A stretch of 64,000 nt of DNA from Streptomyces sp. WAC05374 (GCF_004353505.1 NZ_SMNQ01000010.1:165736-229735), one strand, 5' to 3'; shown: positions 35,193 to 46,124, counted from the stretch's first letter. Translations and numbers: made by a program. Notes: generated by a model not told the origin, from the sequence alone.

Positions 35193-36230
35193 ATGAATGT
35201 GCGAGCGCTGAGGGCGAGACTGGCGAGCCCCAGGCTGAAGTGGCCCCGGCGGATCGCGTCGGTGCTGGTGCTGCTGATCGTGCTGCCGCCGCTGGCCGCC
35301 TGGGCCGCGCTGCGGATGAACTACGCGGGGGACGTGCAGGAGGGGACGAAGACCCGCGGCAAGGACGCCATCTGGCTCGGGCACGCCTGGGTGGACGGGC
35401 GGAAGAAGGACGCCGACCTGGCCGCGTTCGCCGCGCGGATCAAGGGGACCGGCATCCGGGACCTGTACGTCCACGCCGGGCCGCTGGAGCACGACGGGTC
35501 GCTGCCCGCCGCGCGGTATCCGCGGGCGCGGTGGCTGATCGACTCCGTGCACCGCACGATGCCTGGCATACGGGTGCAGGCGTGGCTCGGCGACGTGCTG
35601 GCCACCGAAGGACCGGACGGGCTGCGGCTGGAGCGGGCCGAGTCGAGGGCCGCCGTCGTGCGCTCGACCCGGCAGATTCTGGACGCGGGCTTCGACGGCG
35701 TCCACTTCGACCTGGAGCCGCTGCTCTCCGACGACCGTCACTACCTCTCGCTCCTCGACGACCTGGGCGAGGTGACGCGGGCCCGCAAGGTGCCGCTGTC
35801 GGTCGCCGCGCACCAGATAGACCCGCTGCCGGCGGCCCACGCCGTGAACGGCGCGCTGAGCGGCAGCGAGAAGTGGTGGTCGCAGGAGTTCTTCGGGGAG
35901 GTGGCCCGGCGCGTCGACCAGATAGCCGTGATGTCGTACGACACCTGGATGCCCCTGGAGGGCATGTACGGCGGTTACGTCGCCCAGCAGACCTCGCTCG
36001 CGCTGGAGGTCACGCCCGAGGGCACCGACCTGCTGATGGGGCTGCCGTTCTTCCACGAGGACGACCTGGGCCACCACGAGTCGGCGGAGACCGTCGCGGC
36101 GGCGGTCCGCGGCACCAGGCTGGGCCTGGGGCGCACGGACCGCGACCGGGAGCGGTTCGGGGTCGCGCTGTACGTCGACTTCGCGGCCAAGGAGGAGGAC
36201 TGGGCGGCGTACAAGAAGGGCTGGCACTAG
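35193..36230 (+). CDS. Membrane-anchored GH18-like glycoside hydrolase family protein
   Basis: The 345-residue protein has an uncleaved-looking N-terminal membrane anchor (RRIASVLVLLIVLPPLAAWA, about 18-40) and an extracellular TIM-barrel domain. ILDAGFDGVHFDLEP matches the GH18 strand-4 motif, with E in the catalytic place, followed by VPLSVAAHQ, VDQIAVMSYDTW and LLMGLPFFHE in the order of GH18 strands. It would act on a cell-wall or extracellular glycan, but several GH18-like proteins are inactive. It is divergent from the TPM gene and convergent with sdhB. Confidence 0.75.
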   Translation: MNVRALRARLASPRLKWPRRIASVLVLLIVLPPLAAWAALRMNYAGDVQEGTKTRGKDAIWLGHAWVDGRKKDADLAAFAARIKGTGIRDLYVHAGPLEHDGSLPAARYPRARWLIDSVHRTMPGIRVQAWLGDVLATEGPDGLRLERAESRAAVVRSTRQILDAGFDGVHFDLEPLLSDDRHYLSLLDDLGEVTRARKVPLSVAAHQIDPLPAAHAVNGALSGSEKWWSQEFFGEVARRVDQIAVMSYDTWMPLEGMYGGYVAQQTSLALEVTPEGTDLLMGLPFFHEDDLGHHESAETVAAAVRGTRLGLGRTDRDRERFGVALYVDFAAKEEDWAAYKKGWH

Positions 36231-36305
36231 CCCGGCCCGGCACCGCCTGCCGCCCGAGCCCGGCCCGGCACCGCAGGCCGCCCGGCCGACCCGGCCCGGC
36301 ACCGC
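36231..36305. repeat. Three direct copies of a 16-mer
   Basis: cccggcccggcaccgc occurs at 36231-36246, 36259-36274 and 36290-36305, just after the GH18-like stop and before the convergent sdhB stop. The remaining bases to 36354 are similar GC-rich sequence that can fold and may terminate both genes. Confidence 0.7.
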
Positions 36306-36354
36306 CGCCCGGCCCGGGCCGCCCGCCCGGTCCGGGCCGGGCTCAGGCGCCGCC

Positions 36355-37125
36355 CTAGGGCTTGCGGCGGGTGATCTTGTTGCCGAGCCAGACCAGGGGG
36401 TCGTACTTACGGTCCACCGCCCGCTCCTTCAGCGGGATCAGCGCATTGTCGGTGATCTTGATCTGTTCGGGGCAGACCTCCGTGCAGCACTTGGTGATGT
36501 TGCAGTAGCCCAGCCCGTGCTCCTCCTGCGCCGTGCGCTTGCGGTCCAGGCCCGCCTCGGCCGCCGCGTCCAGGGGGTGCATGTCCAGTTCGGCGACGCG
36601 CATCAGGAAGCGCGGACCGGCGAAGGCGGTCTTGTTCTCCTCGTGGTCCCGGACCACATGGCACGTGTCCTGGCACAGGAAGCACTCGATGCACTTGCGG
36701 AACTCCTGCGGGCGCTCCACGTCCACCTGCTGCATGCGGTACTCGCCCGGCGCCACCCCCGGCGGCGGGACGAAGGAGGGCACCTTCCTGGCCTTCTCGT
36801 AATTGAAGGACACGTCCGTCACCAGGTCCCGGACGACCGGGAAGGCCCGCAGCGGGGTCACGGTGATGGTCTCGTCGCGCGAGAACACCGACATCCGCGT
36901 CATGCACATCAGCCGCGGCCTGCCATTGATCTCGGCACTGCACGAGCCGCACTTGCCCGCCTTGCAGTTCCAGCGGACCGCCAGGTCCGGGGCCTGGGTG
37001 GCCTGGAGCCGGTGGATGATGTCGAGGACGACCTCGCCCTCGTTCACCTCGACGGTGAAGTCCTTCAGGCTCCCGCCGTCCAGGTCGCCCCGCCACACCC
37101 GGAAGCTCGCGTCATAGCTGGTCAC
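36355..37125 (-). CDS. sdhB: Succinate dehydrogenase iron-sulfur subunit (Sdh1 type)
   Basis: The 256-residue protein has the plant-ferredoxin-type [2Fe-2S] set CKAGKCGSC plus C in PRLMC, then CIECFLCQDTCH and CNITKCCTEVCPEQ for the [4Fe-4S] and [3Fe-4S] clusters. It passes electrons from the flavoprotein to quinone in the membrane. The GTG at 37125 overlaps the sdhA stop (GTGA), so translation is coupled. The LDGGSLKDFTVEVNEGEVVL start matches the mycobacterial Sdh1 form. The length is normal for this group. Confidence 0.93.
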   Translation of the reverse strand: MTSYDASFRVWRGDLDGGSLKDFTVEVNEGEVVLDIIHRLQATQAPDLAVRWNCKAGKCGSCSAEINGRPRLMCMTRMSVFSRDETITVTPLRAFPVVRDLVTDVSFNYEKARKVPSFVPPPGVAPGEYRMQQVDVERPQEFRKCIECFLCQDTCHVVRDHEENKTAFAGPRFLMRVAELDMHPLDAAAEAGLDRKRTAQEEHGLGYCNITKCCTEVCPEQIKITDNALIPLKERAVDRKYDPLVWLGNKITRRKP

Positions 37126-39032
37126 TCGTAGAGCTCCTCTTCGGCGAGGTACTTGACCAGCTCCTCCTTGTCGAACAGGGCGAGCAGGTCGGAACGGATG
37201 GGTTCGGTCGTCGTACGTTCGAGGGTGATCTGGCCCTCGTCGGAGTCCGGGTCGGCGAGGTGGCACAGCAGGTTCACCCGGCGCCACTCGCGCTCCATCT
37301 CCGGGCAGTCCTCCCGGGTGTGGCCGCCGCGGCTCTCCGTGCGTTCCAGCGCGGCGCGCGCCACGCACTCGCTGACCAGCAGCATGTTCCGCAGGTCCAG
37401 CGCCAGGTGCCAGCCGGGGTTGAACTGCCGGTGCCCCTCGACCCCCGCGCCCTGCGCCCGCAGCCGCAGCTCGGCCAGCGTCCGCAGGGCCCGGCGCATC
37501 TCCTCCTCGCGGCGGATGATGCCGACCAGGTCGTTCATCGTCTGCTGGAGCTCCTGGTGGAGGGTGTACGGGTTCTCCGGCCGCTCGCCCGCCCCGGTGG
37601 GACTGTCGCCGCTGAACGGCCGCAGTGCCTCCGCCGCCGCCGCGTGCACCTGGGCGTCGACCAGCACCGGCCGGGCGTCCAGCCCGCCCGCGTACCGGGC
37701 CGCGTGCAGCCCGGCCCTGCGGCCGAAGACCAGCAGGTCCGACAGGGAGTTCCCGCCCAGCCGGTTGGAGCCGTGCATACCGCCCGCGACCTCACCGGCC
37801 GCGAACAGCCCCGGCACACCGACCGCGGCGGCCGTGTCCGACTCGACGGCGACGCCACCCATCACGTAGTGACAGGTCGGGCCGACCTCCATCGCCTCGG
37901 CCGTGATGTCGACGTCCGCCAGCTCCTTGAACTGGTGGTACATCGACGGCAGCCGGCGCCGGATCGTCTCGGCCGGCATGCGGGTGGACACGTCCAGGAA
38001 GACCCCGCCGTGCGGCGACCCGCGCCCGGCCTTGACCTCGGAGTTGATCGCGCGGGCGACCTCGTCGCGCGGGAGCAGCTCGGGCGGGCGGCGGTTGTTG
38101 TCCGGGTCCTCGTACCAGCGGTCGCCCTCCTCCTCCGACTCGGCGTACTTCTCCTTGAAGACGTCGGGGATGTAGTCGAACATGAACCGCTTGCCCTCGG
38201 AGTTGCGCAGCACCCCTCCGTCGCCGCGCACGGACTCCGTGACCAGGATGCCCTTCACCGACGGGGGCCAGACCATCCCGGTCGGGTGGAACTGCACGAA
38301 CTCCATGTTCACCAGCGGCGCGCCCGCCAGCAGGGCCAGGGCGTGGCCGTCGCCGGTGTACTCCCACGAGTTGGACGTCACCTTGAAGGACTTGCCGATC
38401 CCGCCGGTCGCGAGGACCACCGCCGGCGCCTCGAGCACGAAGAAGCGGCCGGACTCCCGCTCGTAGCAGAAGGTCCCGCAGACCCGGTCGCCGTCCTTGA
38501 GCACGCGGGTGACCGTGCACTCCTGGAAGACCTTCAGCCGGGCCTCGTAGTCCCCGAACTCGCGGAAGTCCTCCTGCTGGAGGGAGACGATCTTCTGCTG
38601 GAGCGTACGGATCAGTTCCAGGCCCGTCCGGTCGCCGACGTGGGCCAGACGCGGGTACTCGTGGCCGCCGAAGTTGCGCTGCGAGATGCGGCCGTCCTTC
38701 GTCCGGTCGAAGAGGGCGCCCCACGTCTCGAGCTCCCACACCCGCTCCGGTGCCTCGCGCGCGTGCAGCTCCGCCATCCGCCACTGGTTGAGGAACTTCC
38801 CGCCGCGCATGGTGTCGCGGAAATGGACCTGCCAGTTGTCACCGGCGTTGACGTTGCCCATGGAGGCGGCGATGCCGCCCTCGGCCATCACGGTGTGGGC
38901 CTTGCCGAACAGTGACTTGCAGATCACGGCCGTACGGGCGCCCTGTTCGCGCGCCTCGATGGCCGCCCGCAGCCCCGCCCCGCCGGCGCCGACCACGACG
39001 ACGTCCCACTGTTGCCGTTCCGCTTGCGTCAT
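37122..39032 (-). CDS. sdhA: Succinate dehydrogenase flavoprotein subunit (Sdh1 type)
   Basis: The 636-residue flavoprotein starts with an FAD fold (VVVVGAGGAGLRAAI) and has H46 in KAHTVMAEGGI, the position of covalent FAD. HPTGMVWPP, RGDGGVLRN, the catalytic arginine region RLPSMYHQFKELADVD and HGSNRLGGNSL follow in the usual order. It oxidises succinate to fumarate, linking the TCA cycle to respiration. The ATG at 39032 has a gggaagg ribosome site upstream on the reverse strand. It is 16 nt from the membrane subunit and overlaps sdhB. The internal RKA-free, 636-residue form matches the Sdh1 group rather than the classic four-subunit enzyme. Confidence 0.94.
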   Translation of the reverse strand: MTQAERQQWDVVVVGAGGAGLRAAIEAREQGARTAVICKSLFGKAHTVMAEGGIAASMGNVNAGDNWQVHFRDTMRGGKFLNQWRMAELHAREAPERVWELETWGALFDRTKDGRISQRNFGGHEYPRLAHVGDRTGLELIRTLQQKIVSLQQEDFREFGDYEARLKVFQECTVTRVLKDGDRVCGTFCYERESGRFFVLEAPAVVLATGGIGKSFKVTSNSWEYTGDGHALALLAGAPLVNMEFVQFHPTGMVWPPSVKGILVTESVRGDGGVLRNSEGKRFMFDYIPDVFKEKYAESEEEGDRWYEDPDNNRRPPELLPRDEVARAINSEVKAGRGSPHGGVFLDVSTRMPAETIRRRLPSMYHQFKELADVDITAEAMEVGPTCHYVMGGVAVESDTAAAVGVPGLFAAGEVAGGMHGSNRLGGNSLSDLLVFGRRAGLHAARYAGGLDARPVLVDAQVHAAAAEALRPFSGDSPTGAGERPENPYTLHQELQQTMNDLVGIIRREEEMRRALRTLAELRLRAQGAGVEGHRQFNPGWHLALDLRNMLLVSECVARAALERTESRGGHTREDCPEMEREWRRVNLLCHLADPDSDEGQITLERTTTEPIRSDLLALFDKEELVKYLAEEELYE

Positions 39033-39048
39033 CGGACACCTTCCCTTT

Positions 39049-39894
39049 TCAGAACAGCCTCGGATCCTCGAAGGCGCCGGTCGCGAGCAGGTACACATAG
39101 AAGTCGGCGAGCGCCACACTGATCAGCGACGCCCATGCCAGCAGCATGTGACGGGCGTTCAGCCTGCCGACCCAGCTCCACATCCGGTAGCGCACCGGGT
39201 GCTTGGAGAAGTGCTTCAGGCGGCCGCCGACGATGTGCCGGCAGGAGTGGCACGAGAGCGTGTACGCCCAGATCAGCACGATGTTGACGAGGAACACCAG
39301 TGTCCCGAGGCCCATGTGGCCCCACTCGTAGGACGCGTCGCGGAAGGTCAGCACGGTGTCGTAGGTGAGGATTCCGGCGACCGGCAGCGCGGCGTAGAAG
39401 AAGTACCGGTGGATGTTCTGGAGGACCAGCGGGAAGCGGGTCTCCCCGGTGTACTTCTTGTGCGGCTCGGCGACCGCGCAGGCCGGCGGCGACGCCCAGA
39501 AGCCCCGGTAGTAGGCCTTGCGGTAGTAGTAGCAGGTCAGCCGGAAGCCGAGCGGGAAGATCAGGATCAGCAGGGCGGGGGACAGGCCCCACCAGCTCCC
39601 GAAGATCTCCCAGTTGGGGCCGTCCTTCATGGGCGCGCAGTTCTCGGCGAGGCAGGGCGAGTAGAACGGCGACACGTAGGGCGCCGCGTAGTAGTCGCTG
39701 TTCGCGAAGGCGCGCCAGGTCGAGTAGACGATGAACGCGAGCAGTCCGGCGGCGGTGGCGGCGGGCGCCAGCCACCAGCGGTCGGTGCGCAGGTGGGGCG
39801 CCGTGATGGTGGCGCGGGTCGGGCTGTGCACGCCACCGGAACCGGGGCGGGCGGCGGTGGCGCTGTCGGGTGGTTGTTCGGTGCCTGTGGCCAA
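39049..39894 (-). CDS. Succinate dehydrogenase membrane anchor (Sdh1 type)
   Basis: The 281-residue protein has about five membrane helices (42-60, 104-120, 163-182, 196-214 and 240-270) and is the single large anchor of the Sdh1-type complex. It holds C81, C86, C121, C139 and the cluster CHSCRH (C215, H216, C218, H220). In mycobacterial Sdh1 the anchor is reported to carry a membrane-embedded Rieske-type [2Fe-2S] cluster, and the conserved Cys/His here could serve that role. It is the first gene of the operon and sits downstream of a very GC-rich leader. Confidence 0.85.
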   Translation of the reverse strand: MATGTEQPPDSATAARPGSGGVHSPTRATITAPHLRTDRWWLAPAATAAGLLAFIVYSTWRAFANSDYYAAPYVSPFYSPCLAENCAPMKDGPNWEIFGSWWGLSPALLILIFPLGFRLTCYYYRKAYYRGFWASPPACAVAEPHKKYTGETRFPLVLQNIHRYFFYAALPVAGILTYDTVLTFRDASYEWGHMGLGTLVFLVNIVLIWAYTLSCHSCRHIVGGRLKHFSKHPVRYRMWSWVGRLNARHMLLAWASLISVALADFYVYLLATGAFEDPRLF

Positions 39895-40520
39895 CGGGGT
39901 CTCCTAGGGCGCGTGCCGGTCGTGGCGCGTGCCGGTCGGTGAGGGCGGGTGCCGGTCGGGTGCCGGCCGGTGGTGGCTCGCTGCAGGCCGCGCCGCCCGT
40001 GCCGCGGTCGCACGCGCGCGTGCGGGGCGGTACCGGTGCGCCCCGGCAAGGCGGCGCGCCCCGGCACGGTCGGTGCGCCCCGGCACGGTCGGTGCGCCCC
40101 GGCAAGGCGGCGCGGAGGGCGGCGGCTGGACGGCGCGGAAGGCGGCGGGCGCGGGTGCGCGGAGGCGGGCGCGGCCGGGCGGTGCCGGGCCGGAAGGCTC
40201 CGGGCGGGGCCGGCCGACGGGACGGGTGAGTCCGGCGCGGCGGGGGTCGGCCCGGCGCGGCGGGGTACGGTCCCGTCCGCGCGGCGACCATGCCGGGTCG
40301 CGGCGCGGTACGGGCCGTACGGCCCGCGTACGTCTCCGGTCCGGCGACACGGCACGGCGGTCGGGTGGGCGGACAGCGGGGCGCCCTTCGACGGACCGCC
40401 CCGCACCAAGAAACGCACCGCCCCGCGCCCGCCATGGGCATAAGCGCACCGGCGCGCCCCCGTACCGCACCGTCCACCGGCGCGCCGTCCCGTACCGCAC
40501 CGCCCACGGCGCCGTACCCG
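39895..40520. other. GC-extreme promoter region of the sdh operon with tandem repeats
   Basis: No gene was found in these 626 bp. Four tandem copies of gcgccccggca begin at 40038, 40056, 40075 and 40094 (period 18-19), and a gtgccggtcg repeat occurs at 39912-39970. The sdh promoter should lie here, but no -10/-35 pair is clear in this composition. Confidence 0.6.
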
Positions 40521-40751
40521 TCAGGGGGCTCGGCGGTCCCGCGCGCCCAGGCCCTCGTCGTCCGAGTCCGTCCACAGGGAGCTGTCGTACGGCGTGTCCG
40601 GGATGGTCACCATGCCGTCGGGCCGGCCGACCGCCATGGGAACGGGTTTCCCCTCCCGCTGCTGCGTGAGGTTCCGTTCGAGCTGGATGACCGACCGGGC
40701 CAGTTCCTCAAGACGGCGCTTGACCTCTGTCAGATCTTCTTCGAGTGACAT
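40521..40751 (-). CDS. Small coiled-coil hypothetical protein
   Basis: The 76-residue acidic protein starts with a helical heptad stretch (MSLEEDLTEVKRRLEELARS, VIQLERNLTQQ) that could form a coiled coil, and ends in a disordered acidic tail (DTPYDSSLWTDSDDEGLG). A gaggg site precedes the ATG at 40751. No family is recognised. Its codon use matches the neighbours, which supports a real gene. It is divergent from the peptide-binding lipoprotein gene and could be a small regulator or adaptor. Confidence 0.65.
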   Translation of the reverse strand: MSLEEDLTEVKRRLEELARSVIQLERNLTQQREGKPVPMAVGRPDGMVTIPDTPYDSSLWTDSDDEGLGARDRRAP

Positions 40752-40960
40752 GAATTGCCCTCACTTCCGCAATAGCGGGTGGCAAACACGCGCCTGAGAG
40801 TGTCGCGCGTCACATCCCCCATTGTGAAGCCATGTGCGCCGATTCCACTCTCCCGTGGCTTGGGCCGCACGGGTGGTGTTTGCGCCCAGTGCCGCCGTGT
40901 CGCCGTCACAGGGGCCCGCCAATGCATTTCAGTGTATGGGCAATAGGTGTGATCATCTCC

Positions 40961-40994
40961 AAATTCAACAAAACAGATAAATTCCACAAAACAG
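40961..40994 (+). repeat. AT-rich direct repeat in the lipoprotein gene leader
   Basis: aaattcaacaaaacag (40961-40976) and aaattccacaaaacag (40979-40994) differ by one base and lie 18 bp apart, just upstream of the ribosome site of the gene at 41013. Such AT-rich sequence is exceptional in this window. Confidence 0.65.
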
Positions 40995-41012
40995 GACGAA
41001 GAGGTACAAGAC

Positions 41013-43370
41013 ATGTCCCACGTCGGCGCCCCTCGGGGGAGGACATGCTCCCGGGGCCCCCGTTCGCGCACGCTCCGGTCCGCCGTCCTCCTCACCACCG
41101 GCGTACTCGCCGTCTCCGTACTGAGCGGATGCAGCTCCTCCGAGGAGGAGAGCGACGCCAAGGCCGTCCCGCAGGACATCGCCCCCGCCGGGCGCGACAA
41201 GGTCGCCGACGGCGGCACACTGCGCTGGGCGGTCGACACGATGCCGACCACGCTCAACGCCTTCCAGGCGGACGCCGACGCCACCACGGCCCGGGTCGCC
41301 CAGGCCGTCCTGCCCAGCCTCTTCACCCTCGACGAGCGCGGCCGGCCCCAGCGCAACCCCGACTACCTGGAATCCGCCGAGGTCGTCGAGCGCGAGCCCA
41401 AGCAGGTCGTCCTGTACAAGCTCAACCAGCAGGCGGTGTGGAGCGACGGCCGGGAGATCGGCGCGCCCGACTTCGTGGCCCAGTGGCAGGCCCTCAGCGG
41501 CAAGAACTCGGCGTACTGGACCGCCCGCAACGCGGGCTACGAGCGGATCGAGAAGATCGAGCGCGGCGCCGGCGACCTGGAGGTGCGGGTCACCTTCAAC
41601 AAGCCGTACGCGGACTGGCGCGCCCTCTTCTCGCCGCTCTACCCCAAGGACGTCATGGGGACGCCCGCCGCCTTCAACGACGGCGCCCGCGCCAAGCTGG
41701 CGGTGACGGCCGGTCCCTTCCAGCTCAAGGGCGTCGACGCCCGCGGCGGTACGACCACGCTCGTGCGCAACCCGCGCTGGTGGGGCCAGCCCGCCAAGCT
41801 CGACGCGATCGTGCTGCGTGCCGTGCCGCGCTCCGGCCGCGCCACCGCCCTCGCCACGGGCGCGCTCGACCTGGCCGAGATCGACCGTGCCACGGCGGAC
41901 CGGATCGCCCGCGCGGCCAAGGGCGCGGCCAAGGAGGCGCACGGTCCCGGCACGGGCACGGCCGCGCCGGCCCCCGGGGCGGCCGTGCCCGCACCCGGCT
42001 CCGACCCGGTGAAGGCGCGGCTCGAGCAGGCGGCGCGCCTGAAGAACCAGCAGGTGATCGCGGCGTACGCGGCCGAGCAGAAGGCGCTGCGCGGCTACGT
42101 GGTCCGCAAGTCGCTGGAGCCGGCGTACACGCAGCTCGCGCTCAACGGGGAGAACGGCCCGCTCTCCGACGACCGGGTGCGCCGGGCCGTGGCCCGCGCC
42201 CTGGACCGCCAGGAGCTCGCCGACGCGGTCCTCAAGCCGCTGGGGCTGCCCGCGCACCCGGTCGGCAGCCATCTCGCGCTGGTCGGGCAGCAGGCGTACG
42301 CCGACAGCAGCGGCGCCCTCGGAGGCCAGGACACCGAGGAGGCCCAGGAGCTGCTGGCCGACGCGGGCTGGACGCGGGGCGGGGCCCGCAAGCCCGCCGC
42401 CCCCAAGGACGGCGCGAAGGCGGGCGCCCAGGCCTCGCCGGGCACGGGCGGGAAGAACGGCGGCAAGGCGGACGTACCCTCCGACGAGGGCCTCTACATC
42501 GTCGGCGACGACAAGCCCGCCATCGGCAACGACGGTCCGGCGGGCACGCACGTGCTGGCCCCTGCCCCCGCCGCGGCCGCCCAGGTCGTCGCCCTGCACC
42601 GCCAGGCGGAGAGCCAGGCCCAGCAGGAACGTCACGCCGGGCGCCCCGCGGACCACCGGGCGCACCAGGGCGAGCGCCCCGCCGGCGCCCTCGACGAGGC
42701 CGGCACCGGCGCGGCGGAGCAGCCCAAGGCCCAGGGCGGCGGTGCCCCCGGCGCCTATGCCCCCCGGGGAACCGCCGTTCCCGCCCCGGCCGCCCCGGCC
42801 GCCCCGGCCGCGGCGGGCGAGGTGGCCGCCGGACCGCTCGGCAAGGACGGCGAGCCGCTCACGCTCCGCTTCGTCCTCCCGGCCGGCCAGGACTCGGAGC
42901 CGCTGAGGACCGTCGGCGACAAGATCTCCCGGATGCTCGGCCGCATCGGCATCGGCACCGAGATCGTCAAGGTCCCCGACGACAGCTACTTCAAGGACCA
43001 CATCGCCTCCGGCGACTACGACCTGGCTCTGTACTCCTGGCCCGGCACGGCCTTCCCCGCCACCGACGGGCGGCCGATCTACGCCAAGCCGCAGCCCGCC
43101 GCCGACGGCTCGCTGCTGGTGGAGCAGAACTACACCCGGGTCGGCACGGACCACATCGACCAGCTCTTCGACCAGGCGGCCGCCGAGCTGGACGAGAAGG
43201 CGGCCCGTGACCTGCTGAAGCAGGCCGACGCCCGGATCTGGGCCGCGGCGGGCTCCATCCCCCTCTACCAGCGCCCGCAGCTCGTGGCGGCCAAGCCGCA
43301 GGTGCTGAACGCCGGGGCGTTCGGTTTCGCGAGCCCGCGCTACGAGAACATCGGTTTCGCGCGGAAGTAG
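41013..43370 (+). CDS. Peptide-type ABC transporter substrate-binding lipoprotein with low-complexity inserts
   Basis: The 785-residue protein has a lipoprotein signal ending in SVLSGC and a family 5 solute-binding fold (GGTLRWAVDTMPTTLNAFQA, LPSLFTLDERGRPQRNPDYL, FVAQWQALSGKN). It is about 200 residues longer than usual because of alanine-, proline- and glycine-rich inserts at about 315-335 and 445-610, with basic and glutamine-rich parts. It should capture peptides or related solutes outside the membrane, but no permease or ATPase gene adjoins it. It may use a permease encoded elsewhere, perhaps one of the tandem Opp systems downstream. The start follows a gaagagg site. Confidence 0.85.
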   Translation: MSHVGAPRGRTCSRGPRSRTLRSAVLLTTGVLAVSVLSGCSSSEEESDAKAVPQDIAPAGRDKVADGGTLRWAVDTMPTTLNAFQADADATTARVAQAVLPSLFTLDERGRPQRNPDYLESAEVVEREPKQVVLYKLNQQAVWSDGREIGAPDFVAQWQALSGKNSAYWTARNAGYERIEKIERGAGDLEVRVTFNKPYADWRALFSPLYPKDVMGTPAAFNDGARAKLAVTAGPFQLKGVDARGGTTTLVRNPRWWGQPAKLDAIVLRAVPRSGRATALATGALDLAEIDRATADRIARAAKGAAKEAHGPGTGTAAPAPGAAVPAPGSDPVKARLEQAARLKNQQVIAAYAAEQKALRGYVVRKSLEPAYTQLALNGENGPLSDDRVRRAVARALDRQELADAVLKPLGLPAHPVGSHLALVGQQAYADSSGALGGQDTEEAQELLADAGWTRGGARKPAAPKDGAKAGAQASPGTGGKNGGKADVPSDEGLYIVGDDKPAIGNDGPAGTHVLAPAPAAAAQVVALHRQAESQAQQERHAGRPADHRAHQGERPAGALDEAGTGAAEQPKAQGGGAPGAYAPRGTAVPAPAAPAAPAAAGEVAAGPLGKDGEPLTLRFVLPAGQDSEPLRTVGDKISRMLGRIGIGTEIVKVPDDSYFKDHIASGDYDLALYSWPGTAFPATDGRPIYAKPQPAADGSLLVEQNYTRVGTDHIDQLFDQAAAELDEKAARDLLKQADARIWAAAGSIPLYQRPQLVAAKPQVLNAGAFGFASPRYENIGFARK

Positions 43371-43677
43371 GGGAGCGGGAGGGCGTCCGCCCGACAACCC
43401 GCCCAGGCAACCTCAGAAGTCGCTCAAGTCACTTGCCCGCCGGTGCCGCCGGCGGGCAAGCTCGCGAGCGGACCATGACCCGGGCCACCCCCACGCACCC
43501 CCAGTGCACCGCAGTACACGTACCTGTTCGAGCCTTTTCGATCTTCTCCGGATGGGCCGGGAAGCCTTGCGCGCGTCGGCCCCGTACCATGGACAGAGCC
43601 GTGGCGCGTCCGCCCGGCGGGCGTACGAGGAACAAAGAGACGCCGCACCCACGATCCGAGAGAAGCGCCAGCCACCC
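43371..43677. other. Gap between the lipoprotein gene and typA
   Basis: The first part holds a 12-bp terminator hairpin (see the next entry) after the lipoprotein gene. The rest should contain the typA promoter. No gene was seen. Confidence 0.5.
43432..43460 (+). terminator. 12-bp hairpin after the lipoprotein gene
   Basis: cttgcccgccgg (43432-43443) pairs perfectly with ccggcgggcaag (43449-43460) over a 5-nt loop, 61 nt after the stop codon. Confidence 0.7.
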
Positions 43678-45585
<1,908 letters not shown>

Positions 45586-45757
45586 TCCGGCGCGGCGGCC
45601 GGCTCCCGGCCGCCACCGGCTCCCGGCCGCCACCGGGCGGGCGCCGGCTCCCCGTGGGCCGCTCCGGCCGCCACCAGGGCCGTCGGCGCCCCGCGCGGAG
45701 CCACCCTTCCCGGTGTGCGGCTCCGTGCGGCCGCCGCGGCCGTCGCCATGGGCGTCG

Positions 45758-45811
45758 AACTCCCCGTCCGGGGGAGGGGTCAATCCCCTCCCTTGGACGG
45801 GGAGTTTTTTC
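45758..45811 (+). terminator. Strong intrinsic terminator after typA
   Basis: aactccccgtcc (45758-45769) pairs with ggacggggagtt (45795-45806), with a further inner ggaggg/ccctcc stem, and a run of six Ts closes it (45805-45810). Confidence 0.9.
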
Positions 45812-46103
45812 TTGGTTCCGGTGGGGCAGGCATGCCGCGCCGGAAGGCCTTGCCGGGGTGCCGTCCGGGCCCCCGCACCGGTCGGCGGACGGGGGTGCAC
45901 GCTGACCGCGCGTCAAAGCGTTTTCGCCGGCGAAGCGTCCGCATATCGACCGTCGCTCTCCGGAACATGTGTTAACGGTCCGTTTCGCACGTGTCTGTCT
46001 GTGCTCGCTTTGTCCGGATTTCGGTCTTCGGGGCCTTGGTGATGTTGCCAAAACGAGACCCTTTAAGTGTGGTTTACGGCCCGGACGTACTTAATAGTTG
46101 GCT

Positions 46104-46124
46104 CCATTGAGCTCGGGTCAATGG
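46104..46124 (+). promoter_or_regulatory. Dyad ccattga-N7-tcaatgg upstream of the first permease operon
   Basis: A perfect 7-bp inverted repeat (46104-46110, 46118-46124) with a 7-bp spacer lies close to the AT-rich cttaatag (46090-46097), about 130 bp before the operon start. It could be an operator at the promoter. Confidence 0.4.

Noticed and set aside
40290..40748. Plus-strand frame opposite the small coiled-coil gene
   Set aside because: It runs through the repeat-rich sdh leader, is arginine/proline-rich, and the reverse-strand gene has a ribosome site and a sensible sequence.
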